Notes: generated from the letters alone by a model not told the origin. DNA of 47,052 nucleotides from Fulvimarina sp. (GCA_002700095.1 PACL01000078.1:8960-56011); one strand, 5' to 3'; positions 8,491-17,801 are shown, numbered from the stretch's first letter. Numbers and translations are program-made.

Positions 8491-10061
8491 CGGGCTTTCT
8501 CCGGGGCTTCGAAGGCGGCGTCGTAGCTGGCCGATTCGGAACTGTTCATGTCGTCGAGGACGAAGCGGAAATCGGTGGTGCCGGGCTTCACGTCCGGGGC
8601 GGGCTGGACGACGAAGAACTTCAGCGTCCGCAGCCGGTCGGGATCGACGTCGATGGCGAAGCTGCGCCCCTCCGGCTGGTGCAGGTCTTCCGAGAACATC
8701 ACCGCGCCGGAGAGCCCGTCGATCGACAGCCGGAACTGGCGCGGCTCGGGGATCATGTTGAGCAGCTTGACGGTGTAGCCGTTGCGGATCGAGCCGTCCG
8801 AGAGCTTCACGAAGACCGGGTTGCGGTCGCGCTGGACGTTCAGCTCCAGCCGCTCGCGGGCCATCAGGGCGACGAGGAGGCCGATGCCGATCGCCGTCCA
8901 CAGGCCGGCATAGAGAAGCGTGCGCGGCCGCAGGAAGACGCGCCAGTCGAAATGCCGGACGGCGGAGACGAAGCGGCCGTCGGCATTGCGGATCCGGGCG
9001 GGCTCGATCGTTTCGGTGACCGGGTCGGTCGCGAGCGCCATGTTGGCGTCGTAGTCCTTCAGCGTCGCATAGGAGATCAGCCCGCGCTCGCGGCCGATCT
9101 TGTCCATCACCCCGTCGCAGGCATCGATGCACAGCGCGCAGGTGATGCAGGCCATCTGCTGGCCGTCGCGGATGTCGATGCCCATCGGGCAGACGGCGAC
9201 GCAGGCGTTGCAGTCGACGCAGTCGCCGACCGCAATTCCAGCCGCCTGGGCCTTCTTGGCGCCGTGACTGCGCGGCTCGCCGCGCCAGTCGTTGTAGGTG
9301 ACGACTAGCGATTCCTCGTCCAGCATCGCCGCCTGGATGCGCGGCCAGGGGCACATGTAGATGCAGACCTGCTCGCGCATCAGGCCGCCGAAGACGTAGG
9401 TGGTGGCGGTCAGGATGGCGACGGTCGAATAGGCGACGAAGGGGGCGTCGCCCTCGAGGAAGTTCTGCAGCAGCGTCGGCGCGTCGGCGAAGTAGAAGAT
9501 CCAGGCGCCGCCGGTGGCCACCGCTATCACGATCCACACGACGTGCTTCATCGTCCGCTTCCGCATCTTGTCGAAGCTCCAGGGCGCCTTGTCGAGCTTG
9601 ATCCGGGCGTTGCGATCACCCTCGAAGAAGCGCTCGACGACGAGGAAGAGGTCGGTCCAGACGGTCTGCGGGCAGGTGTAGCCGCACCAAGCCCGGCCGA
9701 CCACGGAGGTGACGAGGAACAGCCCGACGCCGGCCATCACCAGGAGACCCGCGACGAAGATGAACTCCTGCGGCCAGATCTCGATGAAGAAGAAATAGAA
9801 CCGGCGATGGGCCAGATCGATCAGCACCGCCTGGTCCGGCGCGAAGGGCCCGCGGTCCCAGCGCAGCCACGGCGTGACGTAGTAGATCGCCAGCGTCACC
9901 GCCATGATGATCCACTTCAGCCGGCGGAAGTTGCCTTCGGCGCGCTTGGGATGGATCTTCTCTCGCTTGGCGTAGAGCGGCTGGCTCTGCTGGCGCGCCG
10001 GCGCGTTGACGGGCGCGACGTCGATGCGGTGGATGTCCGGGCTGTCCGGGAGTTGCAGCAT
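8487..10061 (-). CDS. ccoG: CcoG/FixG, membrane ferredoxin-like cbb3 maturation protein
   Basis: This 524-residue protein has several membrane helices in the first 230 residues (including RFYFFFIEIWPQEFIFVAG), the WCGYTCPQTVWTDLF and CIYMCPWPRIQAAMLDE motifs, and two 4Fe-4S clusters near residues 270-310 (CVDCNACVAVCP and CITCALCIDACD). A periplasmic Ig-like C-terminal domain follows (about 400-524). CcoG is linked to reduction of copper delivered to the oxidase. It is the first gene of ccoGHIS. The ATG at 10061 gives the usual N-terminus, with PLYAKREKIHPKRAEGNFRRLKW. A FixK/FNR-type box lies about 80 bp upstream. Confidence 0.96.
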   Translation of the reverse strand: MLQLPDSPDIHRIDVAPVNAPARQQSQPLYAKREKIHPKRAEGNFRRLKWIIMAVTLAIYYVTPWLRWDRGPFAPDQAVLIDLAHRRFYFFFIEIWPQEFIFVAGLLVMAGVGLFLVTSVVGRAWCGYTCPQTVWTDLFLVVERFFEGDRNARIKLDKAPWSFDKMRKRTMKHVVWIVIAVATGGAWIFYFADAPTLLQNFLEGDAPFVAYSTVAILTATTYVFGGLMREQVCIYMCPWPRIQAAMLDEESLVVTYNDWRGEPRSHGAKKAQAAGIAVGDCVDCNACVAVCPMGIDIRDGQQMACITCALCIDACDGVMDKIGRERGLISYATLKDYDANMALATDPVTETIEPARIRNADGRFVSAVRHFDWRVFLRPRTLLYAGLWTAIGIGLLVALMARERLELNVQRDRNPVFVKLSDGSIRNGYTVKLLNMIPEPRQFRLSIDGLSGAVMFSEDLHQPEGRSFAIDVDPDRLRTLKFFVVQPAPDVKPGTTDFRFVLDDMNSSESASYDAAFEAPEKAR

Positions 10062-10134
10062 GATCTGGTCTCGGCCTTGCGCCCGGGGGTTCGGGCGATG
10101 GTCGAGGGATTAGGCCGCCGGCGGGAGCGTGTCC

Positions 10135-10148
10135 TTGATCGAGGTCAA
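10135..10148 (-). promoter_or_regulatory. FNR/FixK-type box upstream of ccoGHIS
   Basis: The plus strand reads TTGATCGAGGTCAA, matching the TTGAY-N4-RTCAA consensus of Crp/Fnr-family oxygen regulators such as FixK, FnrN and Anr. On the minus strand a TAATCC hexamer at 10107-10112 is centred 32 bp downstream of the box centre. This is the spacing expected when a class II activator sits at -41.5, which would put transcription start near 10100, about 38 bases before the ccoG ATG. Activation of ccoGHIS at low oxygen is inferred. Confidence 0.75.
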
Positions 10149-10392
10149 GGCCGGGAACGATGGACCTCGTCGCTCGTGCGTGCAGAGCGCCATCTGCTTG
10201 TCCGACCACGCGAGAGAGGCGCGGTTGGCGCTTGCGGCGCCTATGGCTGACATTTCCAGAGTGCCGGGCCAAGGCCTCCTCGGTGCGTTGCGGCCAGCAT
10301 GAGGGATTTTGCATCGGCGCCGGTCGCAGCGTTCCGGACCGTGTCGCGACGATGGCCTGGCAGGTGCGATCGATTCCGCCCTGGTGGTATCA

Positions 10393-10436
10393 CGACGCGG
10401 TCGTGGTCGATCTGCAGACCGACCACGACCGCGTCG
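10393..10436 (-). terminator. 17-bp perfect hairpin downstream of ccoP
   Basis: Arms 10393-10409 and 10420-10436 are perfect reverse complements (CGACGCGGTCGTGGTCG and its complement), with a 10-base loop that itself contains TCTGCAGA. The structure begins about 32 bases after the ccoP stop in the direction of transcription. No T-run follows on the minus strand. It may terminate or protect the ccoNOQP message, separating its abundance from ccoGHIS. Confidence 0.55.
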
Positions 10437-10467
10437 CGTGTGACGGATGGGGGGCAGGGGCGAGCCT

Positions 10468-11340
10468 TTACTCCCCACCCCCGAGGCTGTGCACATAGAC
10501 GGTCAGCTCCTTCACCGTCGTCTCGCCGAGCCGCTCGCCCCAGGCGGGCATCACCCCGTGGCGCGGGGCGGTCACCTGGCGCACGATGTCGTCCTTGGTG
10601 CCGCCGAACAGCCAGATCGCGTCGTTCAGCGCCGGCGCGCCGACTTCCCGCATGCCTTCGCCGCTTTCGCCGTGGCAGGCGGCGCAGTTGTCGGCGAAGA
10701 CCACGGCACCCCGTTCGGCCGCAGCCGGATCGGCGGCCGTCTTGCCGAGCGTCAGGACGTAGTCGGCGACGTCGCCGATCTGCGCCCGGTCGAGGATGCC
10801 GTCGCGGCCGAAGGCCGGCATTTCCGAGACCCGGGTGTCGGTGTCCGACGCATAGCGGATGCCGTGTTCGAGGGTGGTGTGGATCGCCTCCAGCTGACCG
10901 CCCCAGAGCCAGGCGTCGTCGTTGAGGTTCGGGTAGCCCGGACCGCCTTCCGCGCCCGAGCCGTGGCACTGGACGCAATTGACCTTGAAGGCGGCACGTC
11001 CGCCGGCGATGGCGACGGTGCGAAGGTCCGGATCGGCGGCGATCTCCTCGACGGAAAGCGCGGAGATCTTCTCCAGCTGCCCGGCCCGGGACGCATTCGC
11101 CGCCGCGGTCTCCTGCGCCAGATCGCCTCTGCTCGACCAGCCGAGCACGCCCGTGGTGGCCGAGTTCACCATCGGCCATGCCGGATACAGGATCGTATAG
11201 ACGAGCGCGAAGGCGATCGAGGCGTAGAAGGTCCAGAGCCACCAGCGCGGCAGGGGATTGTTGAGTTCCTTGATGCCGTCCCAGGAATGGCCCGTGGTCT
11301 CGACACCGGTGATCTGGTCGACGTCCTTGTGATCGGCCAT
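10468..11340 (-). CDS. ccoP: cbb3 oxidase diheme cytochrome c subunit CcoP
   Basis: The 290-residue product has an N-terminal membrane helix (about 33-53, after the conserved NNPLPRWWLWTFYASI) and two periplasmic cytochrome c domains. The heme sites are CVQCH (C122, C125, H126) and CAACH (C219, C222, H223), with candidate axial methionines M174 in MPAFG and M264 in MPAWG. CcoP accepts electrons from periplasmic cytochrome c and passes them towards CcoO/CcoN. It is the last gene of ccoNOQP, three bases after ccoQ. The N-terminus GVETTGHSWDGIKELNNPLP is a clear family signature. Confidence 0.97.
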   Translation of the reverse strand: MADHKDVDQITGVETTGHSWDGIKELNNPLPRWWLWTFYASIAFALVYTILYPAWPMVNSATTGVLGWSSRGDLAQETAAANASRAGQLEKISALSVEEIAADPDLRTVAIAGGRAAFKVNCVQCHGSGAEGGPGYPNLNDDAWLWGGQLEAIHTTLEHGIRYASDTDTRVSEMPAFGRDGILDRAQIGDVADYVLTLGKTAADPAAAERGAVVFADNCAACHGESGEGMREVGAPALNDAIWLFGGTKDDIVRQVTAPRHGVMPAWGERLGETTVKELTVYVHSLGGGE

Positions 11341-11343
11341 GGA

Positions 11344-11499
11344 TCAGTCCTCCTTCAGGGGGATGGCGGCGGCCTCGTCGGCCGATCGGCGGGCGCCGGG
11401 GCGCAGCACGAAGCCGACGACGCAGAGGAAGAAGAGGGCCATGGCGAGCAGGCCCCAGGTGTCTGCGAAGGCGCGCATGGCGTGATAGTCGGGTTCCAT
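11344..11499 (-). CDS. ccoQ: cbb3 oxidase small subunit CcoQ
   Basis: This 51-residue protein begins MEPDYHAMRAFADTWGLLAM and has one membrane helix followed by a short, charged C-terminus ending IPLKED. The pattern is that of CcoQ/FixQ, a single-helix subunit that stabilises the oxidase complex. It lies 11 bp after ccoO and 3 bp before ccoP. A GGAGACC ribosome-binding sequence precedes the ATG. The assignment rests on position plus the typical helix and length, because CcoQ sequences are poorly conserved. Confidence 0.9.
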   Translation of the reverse strand: MEPDYHAMRAFADTWGLLAMALFFLCVVGFVLRPGARRSADEAAAIPLKED

Positions 11500-11510
11500 G
11501 TCGGGTCTCC

Positions 11511-12314
11511 TCAGCGCTGATTTTCGACGGGGTCATAGGCGGAGAAGTCGACGAGCGTGCCGAGCATCTGGAGATAGGCGACGAGCGCGTCCATCTCGGT
11601 CAGGCGCTGGGGATTGCCGTCGAAATCGGCCACCACGGCCTTCGGATAGCGGGCGAGGAGACCGGAGGCGTCGCCGTCGGGATCCACCTGCGCCCTGAGG
11701 TCGGTGGCGGCGTTCTCGACCATCTCGCTGGTGTAGGGCACGCCCACCGCCTGGTTGGCTTCGAGATGTCCAGCTGGGTCCTTCATGTCGAGATCGGCAT
11801 TCAGGAGGAACCCGTATGACGGCATGATCGATTCCGGCACGACCGAGCGCGGATCGGTGAGGTGCTGCACCTGCCACTCGTCGGAGTAGCGCCCGCCCAC
11901 CCGGGCGAGATCCGGCCCGGTGCGCTTGGAACCCCACTGGAATGGATGGTCGTACATCGACTCCGCCGCCAGCGAGTAATGGCCGTAGCGCTCGGTCTCG
12001 TCGCGGAACGGGCGGATCATCTGGCTGTGGCAGTTGTAGCAGCCCTCGCGCAGATAGATGTTGCGCCCGGCGAGCTCGAGGGGCGAATAGGGCCGCATGC
12101 CCTCCGCCTTCTCGATGGTGTTCTGCAGGTAGAACAGCGGCGCGATCTCGACGATGCCGCCGATCGTCACCACCAGCAGCGACAGGACGAGGAGCAGCGT
12201 GGCGTTGCGCTCGATCTTGCCGTGATGGGCGAGGATGCCCCTGGCGACGGGGTCGGCCTTCAGCTCGGGGCGTGCCCCGTCGAGGGCGGGATTGGCGTTG
12301 GTCTTGTCGGTCAT
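11511..12314 (-). CDS. ccoO: cbb3 oxidase monoheme cytochrome c subunit CcoO
   Basis: CcoO is the membrane-anchored monoheme cytochrome c of the cbb3 oxidase. One helix spans about residues 37-60, and the heme site CYNCH (C92, C95, H96) lies in the signature [19 protein letters not shown]. The motifs [25 protein letters not shown] and MPSYGFL, which supplies the axial methionine, are also clear. The 267-residue length is slightly long because of an N-terminal cytoplasmic extension. The gene follows ccoN by 10 bp. Confidence 0.97.
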   Translation of the reverse strand: MTDKTNANPALDGARPELKADPVARGILAHHGKIERNATLLLVLSLLVVTIGGIVEIAPLFYLQNTIEKAEGMRPYSPLELAGRNIYLREGCYNCHSQMIRPFRDETERYGHYSLAAESMYDHPFQWGSKRTGPDLARVGGRYSDEWQVQHLTDPRSVVPESIMPSYGFLLNADLDMKDPAGHLEANQAVGVPYTSEMVENAATDLRAQVDPDGDASGLLARYPKAVVADFDGNPQRLTEMDALVAYLQMLGTLVDFSAYDPVENQR

Positions 12315-12324
12315 CGGGATGTCC

Positions 12325-14022
12325 TCACTCCGCCGGCTGCAGGGCCGGGGTGCCCATCGGCACTTCCCTGCGGACGTCGCCGCGGATGGTCTTGTAGACG
12401 TTGAAGGCCATGATCAGCGCCCCGGCGAGGAACATCGCCCCGCCCAGCATGCGCAGGACGTAGTAGGGATGCATGGCGGCGACGGTCTCGGCGAAGGAGT
12501 AGACGAGGTAGCCGTCGTCTCCGTATTCGCGCCACATCAGGCCCTGCATGATGCCCGAGACCCACATGACGGCGGCGTAGACGACGATGCCGAGGGTGGC
12601 GAGCCAGAAGTGCCAGTTGACGAGGCGCAGCGAGTAGAGCCGCTCGCGGCCCCAGAGCTTCGGCGTCAGGTGATAGACCGCGCCGAAGGAGATCATCCCG
12701 ACCCAGCCGAGCGCGCCGGAATGGACGTGGCCGATGGTCCAGTCGGTGTAGTGCGAGAGCGAGTTCACCGACTTGATCGACATCATCGGACCCTCGAAGG
12801 TCGACATGCCGTAGAAGGCGACGGAGATCACCATCATGCGCAGCACCGGGTCGGTCCGCAGCTTGTCCCAGGCCCCCGACAGGGTCATCAGGCCGTTGAT
12901 CATGCCGCCCCAGGAGGGCATCCACAGCATGATCGAGAACACCATGCCCAGCGTCTGCGCCCAGTCGGGCAGGGCGGTGTAGTGGAGGTGATGCGGGCCG
13001 GCCCAGATGTAGAGGAAGATCAGAGCCCAGAAGTGGATGATCGACAGGCGGTAGGAATAGACCGGCCGGTTCGCCTGCTTCGGGATGAAGTAGTACATCA
13101 TGCCGAGGAAGCCGGCGGTGAGGAAGAAGCCGACGGCGTTGTGGCCGTACCACCACTGGGTCAGCGCGTCCTGGACGCCGGAGAAGGCCGAGTAGCTCTT
13201 GGCGCCGACGAAGGAGACCGGCAGCGACAGGTTGTTGACCACGTGCAGCATCGCGATGGTCACGATGAAGGCGAGGTAGAACCAGTTGGCGACGTAGATG
13301 TGGGGTTCCTTGCGCCTCACCAGCGTGCCGAGGAAGACCGCCAGATAGGCGACCCAGACGACCGTCAGCCACAGGTCGACATACCATTCCGGCTCGGCAT
13401 ATTCGCGGCCCTCGGTGATGCCGAGGAGATAGCCGGTCGCCGCCATGACGATGAACAGCTGGTATCCCCAGAAGACGAACCAGGCGAGATTGCCGCCCCA
13501 CAGCCGCGCCCGGCAGGTGCGCTGGACGACGTAGAAGGACGTCGCGATCAAAGCGTTGCCGCCGAAGGCGAAGATCACCGCCGAGGTGTGCAGCGGCCGC
13601 ATGCGGCCGAAATTGAACCAGGGCTGGATGTTGAGGTCGGGCCAGGCGAGCTGCGAGGCGATCACGACGCCGACGAGAAAGCCGACGATGCCCCAGAACA
13701 CCGTCGCAATGACCCCGTAGCGCACGACGTCGTCCATGTAGGCGATGCTCGCCGTGCTTCCCGCGCTCGCGGTGTTCACTGCGGTCTCGCTCCGCGCCAC
13801 CACCCTGCCGCCGGTTCTATCCCCGGGCGTATCGGCCCGCAGCGGGATCATCTTGTCGCCGGAAAAGTCGATCCGCCGCATCATGACGATCGTCGTGATC
13901 GCCAGGACGACGAACAGGACGTAGGCGTGTTCCCTGAAAGGCACGTCGGCCGCAAATCCCGCGCCGAGCAGCGCCAGGAAAGCGGCGAGACCGACGAGCA
14001 TCGTCTCGGTCGTATATCGCAT
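12325..14022 (-). CDS. ccoN: cbb3 cytochrome c oxidase catalytic subunit CcoN
   Basis: CcoN is the heme-copper catalytic subunit reducing oxygen to water and pumping protons. The 565-residue product has about twelve to fourteen membrane helices. Recognisable parts are [43 protein letters not shown] (read across the first core helices), [17 protein letters not shown] with a metal-site histidine, [13 protein letters not shown], and [14 protein letters not shown] with heme-ligand histidines. The frame is open further upstream, but the ATG at 14022 is preceded by GAGGGTGG, so it is preferred over one 45 bases earlier. It leads ccoNOQP. Confidence 0.96.
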   Translation of the reverse strand: MRYTTETMLVGLAAFLALLGAGFAADVPFREHAYVLFVVLAITTIVMMRRIDFSGDKMIPLRADTPGDRTGGRVVARSETAVNTASAGSTASIAYMDDVVRYGVIATVFWGIVGFLVGVVIASQLAWPDLNIQPWFNFGRMRPLHTSAVIFAFGGNALIATSFYVVQRTCRARLWGGNLAWFVFWGYQLFIVMAATGYLLGITEGREYAEPEWYVDLWLTVVWVAYLAVFLGTLVRRKEPHIYVANWFYLAFIVTIAMLHVVNNLSLPVSFVGAKSYSAFSGVQDALTQWWYGHNAVGFFLTAGFLGMMYYFIPKQANRPVYSYRLSIIHFWALIFLYIWAGPHHLHYTALPDWAQTLGMVFSIMLWMPSWGGMINGLMTLSGAWDKLRTDPVLRMMVISVAFYGMSTFEGPMMSIKSVNSLSHYTDWTIGHVHSGALGWVGMISFGAVYHLTPKLWGRERLYSLRLVNWHFWLATLGIVVYAAVMWVSGIMQGLMWREYGDDGYLVYSFAETVAAMHPYYVLRMLGGAMFLAGALIMAFNVYKTIRGDVRREVPMGTPALQPAE

Positions 14023-14356
14023 GGATTTGCCACCCTCTTTCTCTGTCCGGGCAGGGGCGACGCTCAATGCCGCCCCGACGCCGGGATCGAGGGCTGAAGT
14101 GACAGCTTCCGCAAAGGGGCGCCTTGACCTGGATCAAGACCAACCGGGCGCGAAACCGCAGCGCCCGCTCGCCTGCCGGTCCGCCCCCCAGCCCACCAGT
14201 CGTCACGCGGCCCCGGGATCTTCGGATGGCACGCGAGATCGTCCGGCGCGGCGGCGGCACGATCGCAGCGCTTGCGCCTCCCAGGCCTCGCGACTATGGA
14301 ACGGGAGCGCTCCAGGCGCAGCGGTCTGGCAGAACAAGCGGTTTGGCGGAGACGAG
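14023..14356. other. 334-bp divergent spacer between ccoN and the PCMT-like gene
   Basis: No gene is supported here. The stretch holds the FNR/FixK-type box at 14124-14137 and must contain promoters for both ccoNOQP (minus) and the methyltransferase-tolC side (plus). Apart from the box, no clear promoter hexamers or strong hairpins were seen. Confidence 0.55.
14124..14137 (-). promoter_or_regulatory. FNR/FixK-type box upstream of ccoNOQP
   Basis: The plus strand reads TTGACCTGGATCAA, a match to TTGAY-N4-RTCAA. Its centre is about 108 bp upstream of the ccoN ATG. I could not find a good -10 hexamer at the class II distance, so the exact promoter is uncertain. The presence of the same box type before ccoGHIS supports shared oxygen control. 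It also lies about 220 bp upstream of the divergent methyltransferase gene, which may be unrelated. Confidence 0.72.
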
Positions 14357-15019
14357 ATGTCGGCGATGGATTTCGAGGCGGCCCGGGTGAAGATGGTCGA
14401 CAACCAGATCAGGACCACGGACGTCACCAGTCATGAGATCCTGCGGGCCTTCCTGCAGGTCCCGCGCGAGGAGTTCCTGCCGGCCTCGCGGCGCCCGCTG
14501 GCCTATCTCGACGACGACATCCCGCTCGGCGACGGACGCTTCGTGATGGAGCCGTCGCCGCTGGCCAAGCTTCTGCAGCTCGCAGGTGTCGACAAGGACG
14601 ACGTCGTACTCGATGTCGGCTGCAACACCGGCTATTCGTCGGCGATTCTCTCGCATCTCGCCGGTTCCGTCGTGGCGCTGGAGGAGGATTCGGCGCTCGC
14701 CGCGGCGGCGACCGACAATCTCGCCCGGCTCGACTACGTCACCTGCGCCGTGGTGGAGAATACGCTGGTCGAAGGCTGCCGGGCCGAGGCGCCCTATGAC
14801 GTGATCGTCTTCCAGGGCGCCGTCGAGACGCTGCCGGAAACCTTCTTCGACCAGATGAAGGCCGGCGGGCGGATGGTGGTGGTTCTCGGCGTCGGCAACG
14901 CTGCCGGCGCGATGCTCTATGTCAAGGACGAGGAAGGGGTCGTATCCGAGCGCTTCGCCTTCAACTGCTCGGTCAAGCCGCTGCCGAGTTTCCGGCGCAA
15001 GGCCGAATTCGTCTTCTGA
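14357..15019 (+). CDS. Protein-L-isoaspartate O-methyltransferase family protein
   Basis: The product (220 residues from the ATG at 14357) begins MSAMDFEAARVKMVDNQIRT, which, with VPREEFLP near 36-42 and a SAM-binding DVGCNTGYSSAI at 86-97, places it in the PCMT family. True Pcm enzymes repair isoaspartyl residues using SAM. This alphaproteobacterial subgroup, found upstream of tolC, has a modified N-terminus (NQIRTTDVTSHEIL) and its substrate is unproven. A GGCGGAGACGAG ribosome-binding region precedes the start. The frame is open another 336 bases upstream, but that part lacks family resemblance. tolC follows on the same strand 176 bp later. Confidence 0.88.
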   Translation: MSAMDFEAARVKMVDNQIRTTDVTSHEILRAFLQVPREEFLPASRRPLAYLDDDIPLGDGRFVMEPSPLAKLLQLAGVDKDDVVLDVGCNTGYSSAILSHLAGSVVALEEDSALAAAATDNLARLDYVTCAVVENTLVEGCRAEAPYDVIVFQGAVETLPETFFDQMKAGGRMVVVLGVGNAAGAMLYVKDEEGVVSERFAFNCSVKPLPSFRRKAEFVF

Positions 15020-15195
15020 GCTCGACGCGTTGCAGATTTGCCCCGGTCCGATGAAAACCGGCGGTGTGGCGACAATACTAGACTGCTTCGTTCACTTAAT
15101 CGGTTATTAGCTTGCGGCAGGCGGTTCGACACCGAGGTGCGCATGATGCGCCCCTCCATCGAGCCGGATCGCGTTGCAGCCCGGAGTATCGATTG

Positions 15196-16629
15196 GTGCT
15201 GAAGAAGATCACTCTCCTCGCCCTTTTGTCGGGCTCCCTGGCTCTCGCAGCCACCCTTCCGGTCCGTTCGGAAACCTTGGACGGGGCTCTGGCGAAGGCG
15301 TATTCCTACAATCAGGATCTCAACGCCTCGCGGGCGCAGCTGCGGGCGACGGACGAGACGGTTCCCCAGGCGAAGGCCGGGCTGCGGCCGCGGGTGAACG
15401 GCGTCGGATCCCTGAGCGCGACACGCAGCCGCACGACCTCCGGCGACGGCATTTCGCCGGCAAACTCCGAGGTGCTGTCCTCGAGTGTCGGCGTGCAGAT
15501 CAACCAGACGCTCTTCGACGGTTTCCAGACACCCAACAACGTCCGCTCCGCCAAGGCGCAGGTCCAGGCTTCGCAGTTCAATCTGTCGAACACCGAGCAG
15601 AACACGCTGCTCGACGCCGTGACCGCCTACATGAACGTCATCCGCGATCGCCAGATTGCCGATCTGCGCCGGCAGAATCTCGGCTTCCTGAACGAGCAGG
15701 TGCGCGCCGCGCGGGCACGCTTCGACGTCGGCGAGGGCACCCGCACCGACGTCGCCCAGGCCGAGTCGCAGCAGGCGCTGGCGACGGCGCTGCTCAACAG
15801 CGCGCTGTCCAGCGTCGCCTCGAGCGAGGCCTCCTATTTCCAGGTGATCGGCGACGCGCCGAACAATCTCTCTCCCGCCAAGGCGCCGATGCGGCTTCTG
15901 CCGAACTCCGTCGCGTCGGCCTTTGCTGTGTCCCAGCGCCAGCATCCGGCAATTCTGGCGGCGCTCTCGGCCGTCGATGCGGCCGCCTATCAAGTGAAGT
16001 CGGCGGAAGGCGCCCTGCTGCCGCAGGTCACTCTGCAGGGACAGGTCGCAAACTCCTACTCTTCCAGCGACAGCGGTGGAGGCGATCTGCCGGGCGTGAA
16101 CACTTCGGCAGGGCGTCCGGACGTCATCACGCAGAACGAAGTGTCTGGCACGGTCACAGCGCAGATCACCATCCCGATCTACCAGGGTGGTGCCGCGAGT
16201 TCGCTGGTGCGTCAGTACAAGGAAACCCTCGGCCAGCGCCGGATCGAGGTCGACGGCCTGCGCGATCAGGTCCGTGCCTCGGTGGCGACCAGCTGGGCCG
16301 AGCTGCAGGCTGCCCGGGCCAACATCACCGGCTATCAGGCGCAGGTGCGCTCGGCCCGTCTCGCTCTCGAGGGCGTGGTCGAGGAGCGCAATGTCGGCCA
16401 GCGCACGACCCTCGACGTGCTCGACTCCCAGGCGGACCTGATCTCCGCCCAGATCCTGCTCGCCGGATCCGAGCGCGACGAGGTGGTCGCCGCCTACTCG
16501 CTGCTCTCATCCGTCGGCCTGCTCAGCCAGAAGTCGCTGAAGCTCGCCGCCACCAACTACGACCCGAACGATCACTACATCGCGGTCGAGGACAAGTGGT
16601 TCGGCCTGCGCACGCCCGACGGTCGCTGA
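15196..16629 (+). CDS. tolC: TolC-family outer membrane channel protein
   Basis: TolC-like proteins form the trimeric outer-membrane exit duct for type I secretion and multidrug efflux. The product (477 residues from GTG at 15196) has a signal peptide (LKKITLLALLSGSLALAATLPVRSE), then SETLDGALAKAYSYNQDLNASRAQLRA and the internally duplicated helical repeats, with the paired VRAARARFDVGEGTRTDVAQAES and VEERNVGQRTTLDVLDSQADL signatures. A GGAG element nine bases upstream favours the GTG, though an adjacent in-frame TTG at 15193 is possible. The frame is open to 15112, but that extension lacks a signal. No inner-membrane partner is adjacent. Confidence 0.93.
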   Translation: MLKKITLLALLSGSLALAATLPVRSETLDGALAKAYSYNQDLNASRAQLRATDETVPQAKAGLRPRVNGVGSLSATRSRTTSGDGISPANSEVLSSSVGVQINQTLFDGFQTPNNVRSAKAQVQASQFNLSNTEQNTLLDAVTAYMNVIRDRQIADLRRQNLGFLNEQVRAARARFDVGEGTRTDVAQAESQQALATALLNSALSSVASSEASYFQVIGDAPNNLSPAKAPMRLLPNSVASAFAVSQRQHPAILAALSAVDAAAYQVKSAEGALLPQVTLQGQVANSYSSSDSGGGDLPGVNTSAGRPDVITQNEVSGTVTAQITIPIYQGGAASSLVRQYKETLGQRRIEVDGLRDQVRASVATSWAELQAARANITGYQAQVRSARLALEGVVEERNVGQRTTLDVLDSQADLISAQILLAGSERDEVVAAYSLLSSVGLLSQKSLKLAATNYDPNDHYIAVEDKWFGLRTPDGR

Positions 16630-16894
16630 GCGGCCGCGCCGCCAGCCCATTCAGTCCAGTTATTTCGGCCGAGTTCTCTTCCGGCCCGGATCTCACGAGA
16701 TCGATCACCGCCGTCCGCCCCATGGAGGCGGGCGTGCCCTTCCGGCATCGCTCATGCATCGGAGCCGGGAAATATTCTGGTGAAAGAAGCGTTTCCGCAG
16801 CTCGCGGGATTCATCTCTCCGGCACTTCAACATAGGCTTCGCGCATGATTCGGGCGTTACGAACAGATCGTCGCCAAACCTGCGGGAGCCATTC

Positions 16895-17773
16895 ATGAGC
16901 AACGCGCTGCCGGCCCGAGACCAGTCGATGGACGAAATCCTCGCCTCGATTCGCCGGATCATCGAGACCGGAGACGAACGCCTGGCCCGGAACGCCACGG
17001 CGCTCGACGCTGCCGCTCGTTCCCCCACCGCGCCGTCCGCCGCCAGGTCGCATCAGGATCCGGTTTCCAGCGGCCGTCCGATGCCGGACATGGCCAGCCA
17101 GTCGGACGAGATCGCGGCCGCCCGGCTGCGCTCCGAATATCTGGCGGCAGGCAGCGACGCGGCCGCCGCAGATCATTCAGCCTTTCCCTCGGCCGTGTCG
17201 GAGGCATCGCGTGTCTCGGCCAACGCCCCGCGCAGCATTCGCCGTCCCGCCGTTGACGTCGCCGGCGACCTGCCGGAATGGCCGCAGGCCATCGCCGCCA
17301 ACGACCGCTATGTCGAGGTCGCCGCCGAGATGTTCGTCGACGAATTCGACGAGGCGGGCTTTGCCGACGAACTCCTGAAGGGCGCGCTCGCCGGGGAAGA
17401 GCCGGCCGCGCCGACCGCGTCGGACGCTGCGGCGGACACCTCCCTGGACATGCGGGAATTCGACGCTGAGCTGGACCGCGCGCGTCTCGCCGGCTTCGAT
17501 CTTCCCGGTGCGGACTCAGCCGACCCGGCCCTCGACGACGGCATGCGCGTCGCCCACGCTCTGATCTCGCGGGAATCCGGCGAACGCGTCGCCGCCTCCT
17601 TCTCCGAACTTGCCGCGGCGATCCGCGACGAGCACCTGCGCGACGCCGATCAGGTCGTGCGCGAGGTGATGCGGCCGATGCTGCAGGAGTGGCTCGACGA
17701 GAATCTGCCGCGCCTGGTCGAGCAGCTGGTGCGCGAGGAAATCGAGCGCGTCGCCCGCGGCGGTACGCGCTGA
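16895..17773 (+). CDS. PopZ-like polar organising protein (DUF2497)
   Basis: The 292-residue protein has the PopZ/DUF2497 layout. A short N-terminal helix, SMDEILASIRRIIE (about 10-23), is followed by a long acidic, low-complexity Ala/Asp/Glu linker (about 25-235) and a conserved helical C-terminus, LRPMLQEWLDENLPRLVEQLVREEIERVAR-like, in the last 45 residues. In Caulobacter PopZ forms a polar scaffold through C-terminal oligomerisation and recruits chromosome-segregation and cell-cycle proteins. The position between tolC and valS is conserved in related genomes. GGGAG precedes the ATG. The upstream gap 16630-16894 shows nothing notable. Confidence 0.85.
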   Translation: MSNALPARDQSMDEILASIRRIIETGDERLARNATALDAAARSPTAPSAARSHQDPVSSGRPMPDMASQSDEIAAARLRSEYLAAGSDAAAADHSAFPSAVSEASRVSANAPRSIRRPAVDVAGDLPEWPQAIAANDRYVEVAAEMFVDEFDEAGFADELLKGALAGEEPAAPTASDAAADTSLDMREFDAELDRARLAGFDLPGADSADPALDDGMRVAHALISRESGERVAASFSELAAAIRDEHLRDADQVVREVMRPMLQEWLDENLPRLVEQLVREEIERVARGGTR

Positions 17774-17801
17774 ACCGGCCGGTCCTTCACCGAAACAACG
17801 A

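Larger units (their letters stand above)
10062..10467. other. 406-bp spacer between ccoP and ccoG
   Basis: No credible gene was found in this stretch on either strand. It contains the FNR/FixK-type box (10135-10148) and a strong hairpin (10393-10436). The central part, about 10150-10390, shows no recognisable element. Its length is enough for a small RNA, but nothing in the sequence argues for one. Confidence 0.6.

Noticed and set aside
12235..14097. A 620-codon open frame antisense to ccoN and ccoO
   Set aside because: Its composition (His, Asp, Gly, Arg) reflects the complementary strand of membrane-protein codons, and it has no ribosome-binding site or family motif.
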